Source of the DNA: Euleptes europaea
Taxonomy: Eukaryota; Chordata; Lepidosauria; Squamata; Sphaerodactylidae
Direction: 5' to 3'
NCBI RefSeq assembly: GCF_029931775.1
Contig: NC_079312.1
Location: forward strand, 11,415,821-11,479,820
Length of the DNA stretch: 64,000 nt
Part shown: piece after piece, positions 1 to 10,087 of the stretch
Numbering within the stretch: the first letter of the stretch is position 1
Layout: each line of letters begins with the position of its first letter
The notes under the pieces: model-generated
Databases searched by the model: none
Told to the model about the DNA's origin: nothing
The model's input: only the letters and a program-made list of their open reading frames with translations
Translations under genes and position numbers: made by a program

Positions 1-90
1 CAACAATGGAATCGGCTACCTGGGGAGGTAGCGGGCTCCCACTCACTGGCAGTCTTTAAGCAGCGGCTGGACAAGCATTTCAGACCTGGC
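1..90 (+). mobile_element. CR1 LINE 3' end fragment
   Basis: The first bases read as the C-terminal end of CR1 ORF2 (QQWNRLP, then SLAVFKQRLDKHF in the plus frame), matching the copy near 8050-8130. The rest of the element would lie left of the window. Confidence 0.7.
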
Positions 91-174
91 ACTCTGACAA
101 TGGCCCAGAGAAAAATAGGTGATCTAATTCCTGTCAACTCTCAGTGGAGAAACCCAGCAGCTTTGAGCCAGGCT

Positions 175-345
175 GGATTTTATTCATCTATCTTACTTCA
201 TTTATGGCTTGCTTTTCTTCCCAATGGAGACTCAAAGAGGCTAACAATATTCTCCCATTCTCCATTTTATCCTCATAACAACCCTGTGCGGTAGGTTAGG
301 TTGAAAGTATGTGATTGGCCTAAGGCCTCCCAGCAATATGGTTGC
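175..345 (-). mobile_element. MIR-like (CORE-type) tRNA SINE, 3' part
   Basis: On the minus strand this carries the conserved body of the most abundant SINE here: the 'ccaatcacatac' segment, 'cctaccgcacagggttgtt' and a 3' piece resembling 'ttgggaagaaaagc'. The tRNA-like head is missing. Confidence 0.55.
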
Positions 346-440
346 CAACTCCAGGCTGGGAAATTTCTGGTGAGTTGAGAGGTTAACCCTGAGGATGACT
401 GGGTTTGGGGAGGAGAGGAACCTCAGCAGGGTATAATTCC

Positions 441-645
441 TAGGGTTGCCAACCTCCAGGTACTAGCTGGAGATCTGCTATTACAACTGATCTCCCACCG
501 ATAGATTAATTCACCTGGAGAAAGTGGCCGCTTTGGCCATTGGACTCTATGGCACTGAAGTCCCTCCCCTCCCCAAACCCTGCCCTCCTCAGGCTCCGCC
601 CCAAAAACCTCCCACCTGTGGCGAACAGGGACCTGGCAATCCTAA
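441..645 (+). mobile_element. hAT-type MITE (TAGGGTTGCCA family)
   Basis: Begins TAGGGTTGCCAACC and ends GGCAATCCTA, imperfect terminal inverted repeats of a family seen about ten times here. The body has the hallmark 'gagaaagtggccgctttgg' and a 'ccctcccctcccc' run. The hAT assignment rests on the copy at 63453-63912, which has an 8-bp target duplication. Confidence 0.65.
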
Positions 646-649
646 TAAT

Positions 650-766
650 TCCATAGAGTCCATCCCCAAAGCTGCCATTTTCTTCAGGGAGAACCATCTT
701 TGTAGCCCTGAGATCAGCTGTAATCCTGGGAGATCTCCAGAGCCCACCTGGAAGTTGGCAGCCCTA
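650..766 (-). mobile_element. hAT-type MITE fragment, inverted next to the preceding copy
   Basis: Minus-strand copy of the TAGGGTTGCCA family ending in GGCAGCCCTA, placed tail to tail with the element at 441-645. It lacks one terminus. Confidence 0.5.
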
Positions 767-1084
767 CACAACAACTTCCCTTGGTTTTAAATTGTTTACT
801 CTGATGATATTATATTTCATTTTAATTATTATTATATGAAATTGATCTTATGGGCCGTTGTATATCTATGCTAGATGTGAGCCGCCCTGAGCCCTGCTTC
901 AGCAGGGAAAGAGCGGGATACTAATGTAATACAATAATAGATTAGATCGATTTGATAAGAGTGGGGATTTGATCCTGAGTCTCACAGATCCTACATTGGC
1001 AGAGGAGGCCGAGAGAGGAAAAGAGGAAGGCAGAAAGATCCCCTTCTCGCCACAGGAGGAAAACAAACAAAAACATTCTCTTAC

Positions 1085-1783
1085 CTGCTCTTTCCAAGTC
1101 TCAGACTGCCACTGGCCAAGCAGGAAATCCTCAGCCAGGGACACGGCATGAGCACAGGTCTCAGGGCAATTTCTCCTGACCCAGTTCTGCATTTCCACAG
1201 GCAGGACAGTCAGGAATTGCTCCAGAATAAGCAGCTCCAGGATCTGCTCCTTGGAGTGCTTCTCAACCTTCAGCCAACCGTGGCAAAGTTCCTGGAGCCG
1301 GTCGTACGTCCCTCTCGGCCCCTCGGCCTCCTGGTAGCAGAACTGCCGGAAGTGCAGGCGACTCTTTTCCCTGCTCATGGCGTCCCCTTGCAAGATGGCC
1401 GCCTTCACTTTCCCATAATCCTCTCTGTCTCCAGCCTCCATTTTGAGAAAGGTTTGCTTGGCATCTCCCCTGAGGGCTGGCTGGAGTCGAGCCACCCATT
1501 CTTGCTTGGGCCACTGACAGGCTTCAGCCACTTGCTCAAAGGAGGCCAGGAAGGCCTCGGCGTCGTCCCATGGGGTGGTCTCCTCCCGTAACAGGGGGAC
1601 GCCGCACCCCAATTGAGGAACCTCCACTGTCTTCAGGAACTCTTGAAGCTGGGCTTCCCAGAGCTGGGCTAAGCCTCTTTCTAGTTCTTCTTTCATATGA
1701 TGCAGGGCAGCTGTTCCCAGGGGCCCGCCAATACTCCCCAGCAGCATTGTTTCAGAGGACTGGCTTCCCCATGCAGAGTCCAT
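1085..1783 (-). CDS. SCAN domain exon of a SCAN-family gene (partial)
   Basis: One open exon of 233 codons on the minus strand. It starts at ATG 1783 and ends at a good splice donor (GAGCAG|GTAAGA, last exon base 1085, phase 0). Residues 144-223 are a SCAN domain, with [25 protein letters not shown] and AVSLAEDFL. Residues 70-140 ([35 protein letters not shown]) match the capsid N-terminal half of Gmr1-like gypsy gag, from which SCAN is known to derive. A possible 3' splice site (TTCTAG) lies just upstream of the ATG. No zinc-finger or KRAB exon lies between here and base 1, so the remaining exons are off the window or lost. It is closest to the first exon of the gene at 30373-34965. That it is a SCAN exon is clear; whether the gene works is not. 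Confidence 0.8.
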
Positions 1784-1940
1784 CCTGCCTTGGTGATCTA
1801 GCGTCCTAGAACCACCGTCCTAGAACCATAATTAAAAAACAAAGACACAATTAAAAACAAAGACTTTCCTGTTCAGCAGCCCATGTTTCTTCAGAGTTCA
1901 CAAGCTGGGCCTGGTACCTAACCCCCAATACCCAACTACA

Positions 1941-2136
1941 TTAGGCTCACCAACCTCCAGGCACGGCCTGGAGATATCCAGGAATTACAACCCCTCTCCC
2001 GAAAACAGGTCTGTTCCCCTGGACAAACCAGTTGCTTTGGAGGGTGGGCTGAATGGCATTATACCCTGCTGGGGTCCCTCCCCAGGCTCCACTACCAGAT
2101 CTCCAGGAATTTCCCAACTGGGAGTTGGCAGCCCTA
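1941..2136 (+). mobile_element. hAT-type MITE (TAGGGTTGCCA family)
   Basis: Diverged copy: starts TTAGGCTCACCAACCTCC and ends GAGTTGGCAGCCCTA, with the family body (ggcctggagat, ttgctttggagggtggg, ccctccccaggctccac) between. It lies upstream of the SCAN exon. Confidence 0.6.
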
Positions 2137-2284
2137 GGCTACAGCCACACAACTTTAGAGACTGTTCTCCCACTGAGCTATTAATCTTTTCTGACTGGAT
2201 TATCTTGCCTACACCAGGAAAGTCCAGCCACAAATGACTGCTGTCTTGGGCATCAAGGCTGCATGTTCCACAATGTGCAGGAGC

Positions 2285-2512
2285 AGCCTTGTATTTATTT
2301 CATTTTTATTTATTTCATTTATACCCCAATGGGGACCCAAAGCAGCCGACGTCATTCTTCTCTCCCTCAACAACCCTGTGAGGTAGGTCAGGCTGGGAGA
2401 AAGTGACTGGCCCAAGATCGCCCAGCAAGTTTCCATGGCAAGGTTGAGGATACAAACGTGGGTCTCCCATATCCTAGTCGGTCACTCTATCCACTACACC
2501 ACACTGATTCAG
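2285..2512 (-). mobile_element. MIR-like tRNA SINE, near full length
   Basis: Minus strand shows a tRNA-like head (gtgtggtgtagtggatagag, B-box-like region in the 'gacccacgtttgtatcc' stretch), the CORE-like 'gggcgatcttgggccagtc' body, 'acctacctcacagggttg', and an A/T-rich 3' end. This is the squamate MIR-like family seen more than ten times in the window. Confidence 0.65.
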
Positions 2513-2519
2513 AAGTATA

Positions 2520-2765
2520 CTGAACTGGAGTTTCCATCTGGGTATCTTGACTAACAGCCATTGGTAGGCCAATGCTTCTCAAAGGATACATCTAACCCCC
2601 TTTCAAAGGCCAGCTAAGATAGCTGTCACCACCACATCTTGTGGCAGAGAGTTCCAGAAGTTAACTACCCATAGTTTGTGCCTGTCTCAAGTCCACTGCC
2701 AATCAATTTTGTTGGATGACCACAAGTTCTGGTATTCTCGGGACAAGCGAGGGTAAATTCCTTTC
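2520..2765 (-). mobile_element. CR1-like LINE 3' end
   Basis: On the minus strand it matches the non-coding tail and ORF end of the CR1-like family at 32470-32870, e.g. the 'gtggcagagagttccagaag' segment of the C-terminal coding region. Confidence 0.5.
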
Positions 2766-2892
2766 TCCCTTATGTGTAATCTATTATTGTATCTAACCCC
2801 TTTGTTGCATGTTAGAATAAAAAGAGGCTCAGAGCTAGAGAAATGCACACACCAGAGGCAGAGAAAACATTGCATACAGAAGGAACAGGAGC

Positions 2893-3120
2893 CAGTATAG
2901 TGTAGCCGTTAAGCATGTCAGACTAGTGGAAGACCCAGGTTTGAATCCCCACTTATACCATGAAAGTTGACTGTGCGATCTTTGGCCAGCCACACTCTCA
3001 GACTAACCTACCTCACAGGGTTGTCGTGAGGTCAAAACAGAGGAGAGCAGAATGATGTAAGGGCTTTGGGTCCCCACTGGGGAGAAAGGCAGGGTGTAAG
3101 TGAATTTTAAAAAATAAATA
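2893..3120 (+). mobile_element. MIR-like tRNA SINE
   Basis: Plus-strand copy with head (gtgtagccgttaagc), B-box-like 'ggtttgaatcccc', 'acctacctcacagggttgtc', 'tgggtccccactggggag' and an A/T-rich tail. Confidence 0.65.
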
Positions 3121-3339
3121 ATTAACAGAGAAGCCAGAAGCAAAGAAAGATGGACTCTTGAAAAGCAATCTAGAAAAGAGAATTTTAGACACGTCAGCAT
3201 TTCAGTTCAGGACTCTCAACCTTAGGCTGAAACATAAAGCCTGGGTAAACATTTGCATAACTTAACATATATTTAATAATAATGCATGTGGTTTAATTTA
3301 ATTAAGGTACAAAGTCCATTCTGTCCTCCTTAGCTGCAG

Positions 3340-3570
3340 CCATGAGAACATGAGGTGCCCTGCTGGATCAAGCCCAAAGTCCCCCCACAGTTCAACATCC
3401 CGTTTTCCACAGCAACCAGAAAGCATTGGGCTCAAGCTGCCACAGCTGCTACTCAAAGGTGTACTGCCTCCAAAAATGGATTTTCTATTTCATCCAGGGC
3501 AGCGAACAGCTATTGACAGACCTTTCCTCCATGAATTTGTTTCATTCCCCTCTTCAAACTACTTTGCACA
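3340..3570 (-). mobile_element. CR1-like LINE 3' tail
   Basis: Contains 'gccctgctggatcaagccc', the reverse of the tail 'ggcttgatccagcagggc' that ends the CR1-like family at 32870 and 52800. Diverged and partial. Confidence 0.4.
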
Positions 3571-3579
3571 TTATCAGCC

Positions 3580-3700
3580 TGACTTACCTCGCAGGGTTGT
3601 TGTGAGGATAACAATGGAGGAGAGGAGAACAATGTCAGCCATGTTGGGTCCCCCATTGGGGAGAAAGGCAGGGTATAAATGAAGCTCACTAATTTTAAAA
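3580..3700 (+). mobile_element. MIR-like SINE 3' part
   Basis: 'cttacctcgcagggttgttgtgag', then 'tgggtcccccattgggga' and an A-rich tail; the head is missing. Confidence 0.5.
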
Positions 3701-3709
3701 AAATTATAC

Positions 3710-3774
3710 ATACATACATACATACATATGTGTGTGTATGTATACATATATATGTGTGTATATATATGTGTGTA

Positions 3775-3814
<40 letters not shown>

Positions 3815-3826
3815 TATGTATATGGC
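3710..3826. repeat. Compound microsatellite (ATAC/ATGT/TG)
   Basis: ATAC units pass into mixed TATG/TGTA units, then an uninterrupted TG run, then TA-rich sequence. It follows the 3' tail of a SINE, a common birthplace of microsatellites. Confidence 0.9.
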
Positions 3827-3857
3827 AGTGAGCCCCACAAGTTAGTTACTTTGTGAA

Positions 3858-4335
3858 GAAAAAAATATATTTATTTATTATTTCCATTTGTTATCCTGCT
3901 CTCCCAGGCTGAAGCCGGCCTCAGAGCGGCTTACAAAATATAAAAGTCCTATTAATCAATAAAAGCATTAAAACTTTTAAAAACAGCCCTATAAAATCAT
4001 ATAAGCATTATTTACCTAGGCGCCTCTAAAGTACGAATCGCAACACACACAAACTTCAGCTAGGCGAGCAGGTGGAAGGTACCAGACTGAATAAAAAAGT
4101 ATTGCCGCAGTGGGGAGGGTTAGGGAGGCCAGCATTTATATATAGGAACCGTAGCTGGCCTCAACCATAAACCTGGCGGAATAGCTCTGTTTTACAGGCC
4201 CTGCAGAACTGTTTGAGGTCCCCCAGGGCCCAGGTCTCCCTACAGAGGCCATTCCACCAGCAGGGGTCAGGGCAGAGAATCCATTGTCCTGAATCCATTG
4301 TCCTGCATCCACTTCATTGGCTGCCTCTGAGTTCG
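3858..4335 (-). mobile_element. LINE-derived repeat (L2/CR1 superfamily-like 3' region)
   Basis: No intact coding sequence. It holds the A/T-rich 'ttatttattatttccatttg' end, 'ctcagagcggcttac', and a segment around 4160-4290 (cctcaaccataaacctggcgg, gcattccaccagcagggg type) that I recognise as a widespread reptile LINE-derived repeat. The family name is uncertain; the region at 29455-30345 looks related. Confidence 0.35.
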
Positions 4336-4344
4336 AATCATGCA

Positions 4345-4546
4345 TAGGGTTGCCAGGTCCCCCTTCGCCACGTGGGAGGTTTTTGGGGCAGAGCCTGAGG
4401 AGGGCGGGGTTTGGTGAATGGAAGGACTTCAGTGCCAGAGTCCAATTGCCAAAGCGGCCATTTTCTCCAGGTGAGCTGATCTCTGTGGGCTGGAGATCAC
4501 TTGTAATAGCAGCTCTCCAGCCACCACCTGGAGGTTGGCAACACTA
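4345..4546 (-). mobile_element. hAT-type MITE (TAGGGTTGCCA family)
   Basis: Full-length minus-strand copy bounded by TAGGGTTGCCAGG and GGTTGGCAACACTA, with the family body 'aagcggccattttctccagg'. Confidence 0.65.
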
Positions 4547-4549
4547 ATT

Positions 4550-5022
4550 ATGGAACAATGAGAAAATGGGGTCTTTCTACCCACTTTCTCCATTCCACGC
4601 CTCAACGTACAACCCTCTGCCATGCCCTATACACGGCGCAGTCATCTTTTCTTCAACCTAAAAAGTCCACAAACCTCCTTCCCCTTTCCAGGCAGTGAAG
4701 ATGTCCCAACCCCTTTGATCACCCTTTGGGGCACTATCTACAATATCCCTTTGGAAACTATTCCATCCCTGCTATCATGGGAAAGGTTGCCCATTAACCA
4801 CATTACAGCAGGCAGAAATTCCACAGGGGAAGATCTGCCCATTGCATTTGCACTACATCTGCATTACATCTGAAAAGAGAGAAAAATTGTACTGTATCTT
4901 GGACCTAGAAGGTGGAGGGAAAGAAAAGAAAGAAATTTCACCACCAGAATGATCGGTCGGCCGAAAAGTCCATAACAAAAAAGAAACCATGCCTGTTTAG
5001 CCAACGGATTTACAAAGTCTTC
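4550..5022. other. No gene seen
   Basis: Unique-looking sequence with only short, unconvincing open frames and no recognisable repeat. Confidence 0.5.
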
Positions 5023-5174
5023 GGGCGCTTTCACACACGCCAAATAATGCACTTTCAATGCCCTTTGCAGCTGGATTTTACTGTGTGAAATGGCAAAATC
5101 CACTTGCAAACAATAATTAAAGTGCATTGAACGTGGATTTGAAAGTGCATTATTCAGCATGTGTGAAAGCGCCC
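5023..5174. mobile_element. Short MITE with about 40-bp terminal inverted repeats
   Basis: Left end GGGCGCTTTCACACACGC followed by aataatgcactttcaa; the right end is the reverse complement with few changes (ttgaaagtgcattatt, then gtgtgaaagcgccc). The 152-bp length and the ends suggest a non-autonomous DNA transposon. I see no convincing target duplication, so the superfamily is open. Confidence 0.65.
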
Positions 5175-5439
5175 ATAAAGGTGCTAATTCTCCTCCAAGA
5201 ACTATTCCCTCCAACCAAACACCGTTTGGTCACCAGGCTCTAGGAAAACTCACCAGCTCTGGCGCGCGCACCCGTCCTCTCTGCAGCGGGAAAGCCCAAG
5301 AAAATGCCCAGAAGAAAGGGGGAGAAATCTCCTATGCAAAACCACATCACCAGATCCGCCCCTCCCAATCACATGCACAAACCAGGAAAGATACCCCCCT
5401 GCCCCCCCCCCCTTACTTTGCATTCCCTATTTGAGTTTC

Positions 5440-5650
5440 GTTCTTGGCTCCTTTAGGGCTGGGATCTTCGAGTCGTCGCATTGATCCTTTCTTTATTCTA
5501 ATAATGGCTCGTTTTTGCTTTTCACCCATTGGCTGGCTGCGGGATTCCTGCTGGTTCCCCCAGGCGGGATCCGGCCTTCCTCGTTCCTCTCTTTCCAGGC
5601 AGGGCCCCCGAGTTTGGAAACAGCACGGGTCCTACACGTGGATTTAGAAT
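5440..5650 (-). promoter_or_regulatory. Possible promoter or first exon of the SCAN gene at 1085-1783
   Basis: A patch richer in GC and CpG than its surroundings, containing CACCCATTGGCTGGC (an inverted CCAAT box). It is about 3.7 kb upstream of the minus-strand SCAN exon. Position and composition are the only support. Confidence 0.2.
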
Positions 5651-5716
5651 GTACGTCTGCATGAATTTAGCGGCCTGTTTCCTCAACCCCGACTCCAGCT
5701 TATTTCTGCATAGTGG

Positions 5717-6591
5717 GTCGCCGTGTTAGTCTGTCTGCAGTAGTAGAAAAGGGCAAGAGTCCAGTAGCACCTTAAAGACCAACAAGAATATTTTCTGGTA
5801 GGGCCTCAGTGGGGTGCAGTGTCATACAGGGCCATCTTAACATCATCATAGGCCCCCAGGCAAAGGAGTGCACTGGGGCCCCCTAACTACACAACCACAG
5901 GAATAAAAATGTAAATAGTCGATAAAATTAAAGATGTATTTATTGATACTTTAAAAAAAAACAGCGTTTAAACATTAAAAAAACATGCCGTGCAGACTAA
6001 TCCACACAAAACACTCAAAACATTACATTTCATTTCTGCTCAAAGGGTTATTCACCTGGAAAAAATAATATCAACCTGTTTGCAACAAGGCCTAAATATT
6101 TATTTCTGCTTCCATAATGAACAAGTCCTTTCTCACATTATACTTCAGTATTTATTCTTAGTCCAAACCCAAATTAACATTAATATTGTTCATTATCTTT
6201 AATAAAACACATGCTAAATATGCATTTTCCAATAATAAATATTTATAGCTTAGTATATAATTTATTTGCCCTGACCTGGATGGCCCAGGCTAGCCTGATT
6301 TCGTCAGATCTCAGAAGCTAAGCAGGGTCAGCCCTGGTTAGTATTTGGATGGGAGACCACCCGGGAATACCAGGGTTGCTGTGCAGAGGAAGGCACTGGC
6401 AAACCACCTCTGTTAGTCTCTTGCCTTGAAAACCCCATAAGGGGTCGCCATAGGTCAACTGTGACTTGAAGGCTCTTTACACACACATGAGCTTTCATGT
6501 GCCCCAGCTCACAAGAATATTTTCTGGTAGGGTATGAGCTTTCGTGAGCTTAGTCTTTAAGGTGCTACTGGACTCTTGCCCTTTTCTATTA
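5717..6591. mobile_element. Dispersed repeat (TTAGTCTTTAAGGTGC family) split by a 707-bp insertion
   Basis: 5717-5803 and 6533-6591 are pieces of one repeat family (cgtgttagtctgtctgcag, cagtagcaccttaaagac and its reverse). Between them lies 5804-6510, flanked by an identical 22-bp direct repeat (5782-5803 and 6511-6532). The insert starts with 'cctcagtggggtgcagtgtc', is A/T-rich, and carries its own 5S-type SINE at its right end. I cannot name the inserted element. Confidence 0.5.
6268..6488 (+). mobile_element. 5S-rRNA-headed SINE with BovB-like tail
   Basis: The head follows vertebrate 5S rRNA, including its internal promoter (agaagctaagcagggtc; ggttagtatttggatggg; agaccaccc). The body is 'aaaccacctctgttagtctc' and the tail 'gtcgccataggtcaactgtgacttga' resembles the 3' end of BovB LINEs at 13340-13372 and 45836-45870. 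This implies Pol III transcription and mobilisation by BovB. Confidence 0.8.
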
Positions 6592-6599
6592 TTTCTGCA

Positions 6600-6865
6600 T
6601 GTTCAGGACCGCCAATCCCGGCGCAAACTCTGCAGCACTGCTCACAAGCGGGGTGCGAATCTCGGCAGGTTTTCCGGGGAGTAAGCTCCCTTGAGCGCAA
6701 TGGGGCTGGTGGTGTCTGAGAAAGCGCACTGGGTTACCGGTGTGCGTGGCTGGTTTGGTGGTGTTGCTTTTTAATATATATATATATATATATATATTAT
6801 TTAACGGTGTTTTGGATTTGTTTGGTACGTTTTTATCCTTCCCTCAAAGAGCTCAGGTGAACCTT
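6600..6865. other. No gene seen; (TA)n tract
   Basis: Unremarkable sequence with a TA dinucleotide run at about 6775-6798. Confidence 0.5.
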
Positions 6866-6911
6866 TAGGGTTGGCAGCCTCCCGGTGGTAGCTGGAGATA
6901 TTTGGGAATTA

Positions 6912-7018
6912 ATTGAGCTGGATAGCTGAAACTGACTTCCGTCGGGGTCGAACTCAGTTTGTGAGCAGAGCTTTGGCTGCAGTACTGCAGCTTACCACTC
7001 TGTGCCACGGGGCTCTTC
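6912..7018 (-). mobile_element. Sauria-type SINE head fragment
   Basis: Minus strand reads 'gagccccgtggcacagagtg', 'gcagtactgcag', 'gagttcgacccc' region and 'tcagctatccagctc', the tRNA-derived head of the squamate Sauria SINE, better preserved at 18345-18640. Tail absent. Confidence 0.65.
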
Positions 7019-7299
7019 AACTGGAGATGAAGGTGCATTACTTTTGTGGGGATTTTCTCAACGAAAGAAGACTAACGGTGCTAAATCCTGTACAGAGTTA
7101 CTCCAATCTCATCCCACTGGAATCAGCGCTGACATTGAGCACTGGAGAGAACAGAATGACTGGTGGTAAAGTCAACAAGACAGCAGCGCCAGTAATATAA
7201 ACAAGCCATGGCTAAGGATTGCATAATACATGGCAGTGCACAGCCCCAACTGTATTGCCTGTCACACAACCTAACACATTTTAAGAACAAGTGACCTCA

Positions 7300-7560
7300 A
7301 GGCTCAAAGGTGAACTTCCCCAGGAGAAAATGGCTGCTTTTGAGAGTGGACTCCCATGCATTGTACCCTGCTGAGGTCCCTCCCCTCCCCAAACCCTGCC
7401 CTTCCTAGAGTCTTGTGGCACGTGCAAAGTGAACTCATTCCTCATTGATAGTTGCCAACCTCCAGGTGAAGCCTTGAGAGCTCCAGATTACAGAGGTCCC
7501 CAGGAGAAAATGGTTGCTTTGGGATCTATTGCATTATATTGTTGTCATCTGCCAGTGGGT
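7300..7560 (+). mobile_element. Two partial hAT-type MITE copies
   Basis: 7306-7412 and 7447-7560 each contain 'ccccaggagaaaatgg' and flanking family sequence without both ends. Confidence 0.45.
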
Positions 7561-7654
7561 GAACACTTTTGGGTTCTCTTTGGCGTTAACACCCAAGCAG
7601 CTGTTATTGGTCTCCTCCCTAGTTTTCTGTGTTATGTGTGTTTTTATTGGACTA

Positions 7655-8222
7655 TTGCGGGTGCAGAGGAGAGTGATCAGGATGATCAGGGGCCTGGAGA
7701 CCAAGCCCTGCGAGGAAAGGCTGAGAGAGTTGGGAATGTTTACTCTGGAGAAGAGGAGGTTGAGGGGGGGGGGATGTGATTGCTCTCTTTAAGTATTTGA
7801 AGGCCTGTCACTTAGGTTTAAATTGTGGATGGAAAAGTACTGGCTGAATATTAGGGGAGGAAATTACAGTAAGGCCATTTATTCATGGAAGGTTTTGCAT
7901 TGGATTTGCCACTCTTTTTCCCTATCCATATTCCCAAAACTCAACAATAAGCTGCCATGCAGAGTTTTAAGAATTCAGATGGGGAAAATGTGCATCTATA
8001 GAGTGACAAATCTAATGCAAAACCTTCCATGAATAAATGGCCTAAGAGTTATTCAACAATGGAACCGGCTACCTAGGGAAATGTTGAGCTCCCCCTCGCT
8101 GCCAGTTTTTAAGCAGAGGCTGGACAAACACTTGTCAGGGAAGCTCTAGGCTGATCCTGCATTAAGCAAGGGGTTTGAAGGGATAGCCTGTATGGCCCCT
8201 TCCAACTCTATGATTCTATATA
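7655..8222 (+). mobile_element. CR1 LINE 3' end, split by a MITE
   Basis: Plus frame reads [21 protein letters not shown], then [12 protein letters not shown]-like sequence, and after the 7873-8042 insertion the last ORF2 residues (QQWNRLPREM, FKQRLDKH) and the 'ccttccaactctatgattct' tail. 5'-truncated, frame-disrupted copy. Confidence 0.75.
7873..8042. mobile_element. Harbinger-like MITE, 43-bp inverted ends, TAA duplication
   Basis: Starts GGCCATTTATTCATGGAAGG and ends with its complement; about 43 bp of each end pair with two or three mismatches. The element is flanked by TAA on both sides (7870-7872, 8043-8045), the 3-bp TWA target pattern of PIF/Harbinger. It sits inside a CR1 copy. Confidence 0.75.
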
Positions 8223-8429
8223 TAATTTATTTTAAATGTTTTTAATGGTGAAATCTGTAGTGTTTGATGTTTGCACCCTTGGAGACCCTATCTGGGTGAA
8301 AAAGAGGCATAATTTTAAAAAAATAAATACATAAATAATATTCTGCTTGAGGTCCCTCCTTGGCTCAAGCTGTAGCATCCCAAGGATCCACCACCAAATC
8401 TCCAGGAATTTCCCAATCCAGAGTTGGCA

Positions 8430-8690
8430 TCCCAATTCTCCCCTTCCTTCACCTCTTTAGCCTCACAACAACCCTGTCAGGTTGAGAGAGTGACTGGCCC
8501 AAGATGACCCAGTGACCTTCAAGGCAGAGTCCATTTATTTATTCTTCCGATAAGCTCAGGGCGGTATGCAGCATTCTCGCCGCCTCTTTATCCTCACACC
8601 AACCCTGTGAGGTAGGTTTCGCTAAAGAGAGTGAATGGCCCAAGTCATCTGGTGAGCTTCCATGGTAGAGTGCTACACATTACTGAGTTT
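8430..8690 (-). mobile_element. MIR-like SINE fragments
   Basis: Two partial minus-strand copies with 'aacaaccctgtcagg' / 'aaccctgtgaggtagg' and 'ggcccaag' followed by the head-side region. Confidence 0.5.
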
Positions 8691-9055
8691 TGACACTGTC
8701 CAGTTCTGGAGGGGCAGCTTTATTTCCTTTTATTAAAAAGTTTTATATCTCACAGACTAGTTTGAGAAGCTATGTGAGGTGGGACTTGTGAAGGCCATGT
8801 TACCCCTCCCCCTCAAATCCTTTCGTTTGCTCCTCCCTTGCTGGTGGTCATGGCATGAAAGGGCTGGATTGGGTCCTGGGGAAGCAGTTGCTAACATTTA
8901 TCCTATATAAAAATGTTTAACTTAGAGAAGCTTAATTTTCCCCTGATTTGGGGTCATTTATCTGCAGGTTCTGTTGCTGAATATTTGAGGAGTTTTGATT
9001 CTGAAATCTGCCCCCAGGACACTGTGCCAATACAGTCAATGCTGATTCCAGAAAA
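8691..9055. other. No gene seen
   Basis: No convincing open frame or repeat recognised. Confidence 0.45.
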
Positions 9056-9059
9056 CTGT

Positions 9060-9305
9060 GTTTGTTTGTTTATTTATTTTATTTACTTCATTTATATTAC
9101 ACCTTTCTCCCCAACAAGGACCCAAAGTGGCTTACATCAATCTCCTCTCCTCCATTTTAGCCCCACAACAATCTTGTGAGGTAGGTTTGGCTGAGAGTGT
9201 GTGACTAACCAAAGGTTAGCCAGCATGCTTCAATGGCACAATAGGGATTCAAACCTGCATCTCCCAGACCCTAGTCTGACACTCTAACCACTACACCACA
9301 CTGGC
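9060..9305 (-). mobile_element. MIR-like tRNA SINE
   Basis: Minus strand: 'gccagtgtggtgtagtggtt' head, B-box-like 'ggtttgaatccc', CORE body, 'aacctacctcacaag', then 'tgggtccttgttggggag' and an A/T-rich tail. Confidence 0.65.
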
Positions 9306-9344
9306 TGTCACATTGATGTGCAGACTAGCCAGAATTAGCATGGA

Positions 9345-9845
9345 GAGCAGTGTGGTATAGTAGATAGAGTGTAAAACTATGATGTTGGTGACCCACGTTC
9401 AAATCCCCACTTGGCCATGCAAGTTGTTGTGAGGATAAAATCAAGGTAAGGAGAACAAGGAAAGCACCTTTGGGTCCCTGTTGGGGAGAAAGGAGAGGTC
9501 AAACTGAAGTATCGTGGTATAGTGGTTAAGAGCAGTGGTTTGGAGCAGTGGCCTCTAATCTGGAGAACCGGGTTTGATTCCCCACTCCTCCACATGAGTG
9601 GCAGAGGCTAATCCAGTGAACTGGGTTGGTTTCCCCACTCCTACGCACGAAGCCAGCTGGGTGACCTTGGGCTAGTCACACTCTCTCAGCCCCACCTACC
9701 TCACAGGGTGTCTGTTGTGGGGAGGGGAAGGGAAGTTGATCGTAAGCCAGTTTGATTCTCCCTTAAGTGGTAGAGAAAGTCAGCATATAAAAACCAACTC
9801 TTCTTCCTTGTCCTCCTCTTCTTCAAATAAATAAATAGATAAATC
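9345..9845 (+). mobile_element. Two MIR-like SINEs in tandem
   Basis: 9345-9500 is a short copy (gtgtggtatagtagatagag to ttggggagaaagg). 9512-9845 is the longer subfamily with 'ctggagaaccgggtttgatt', a duplicated 'ccccactcct' segment, 'ctgggtgaccttgggctagt', 'gcatataaaaaccaactctt' and an A-rich tail. Confidence 0.65.
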
Positions 9846-10087
9846 CCTGTTGAGTGTGTTGTTTAGAATCACAACTAGATATGGTTCACTGTTATGTTCA
9901 GTGACACAGTGGCAGGATGACCAAAGCCACAGAAGAGGCCGCCCAGAGCGAGGTCCCTACTTACTTGGGGGGGGCCTCTCTATGTATGCAGGAAGTGATA
10001 ACTTTGAAGAAAAAGAAAGAGGAAAAACTCCTTGGTCTAAGTATGCTGAAGAAGGAACAAAAGGGGAAGTGCTGTTGAGAGCCACAT

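Noticed and set aside
3574-3840. Frame rich in His-Thr repeats
   Set aside because: It is the translation of the TG/CA microsatellite.
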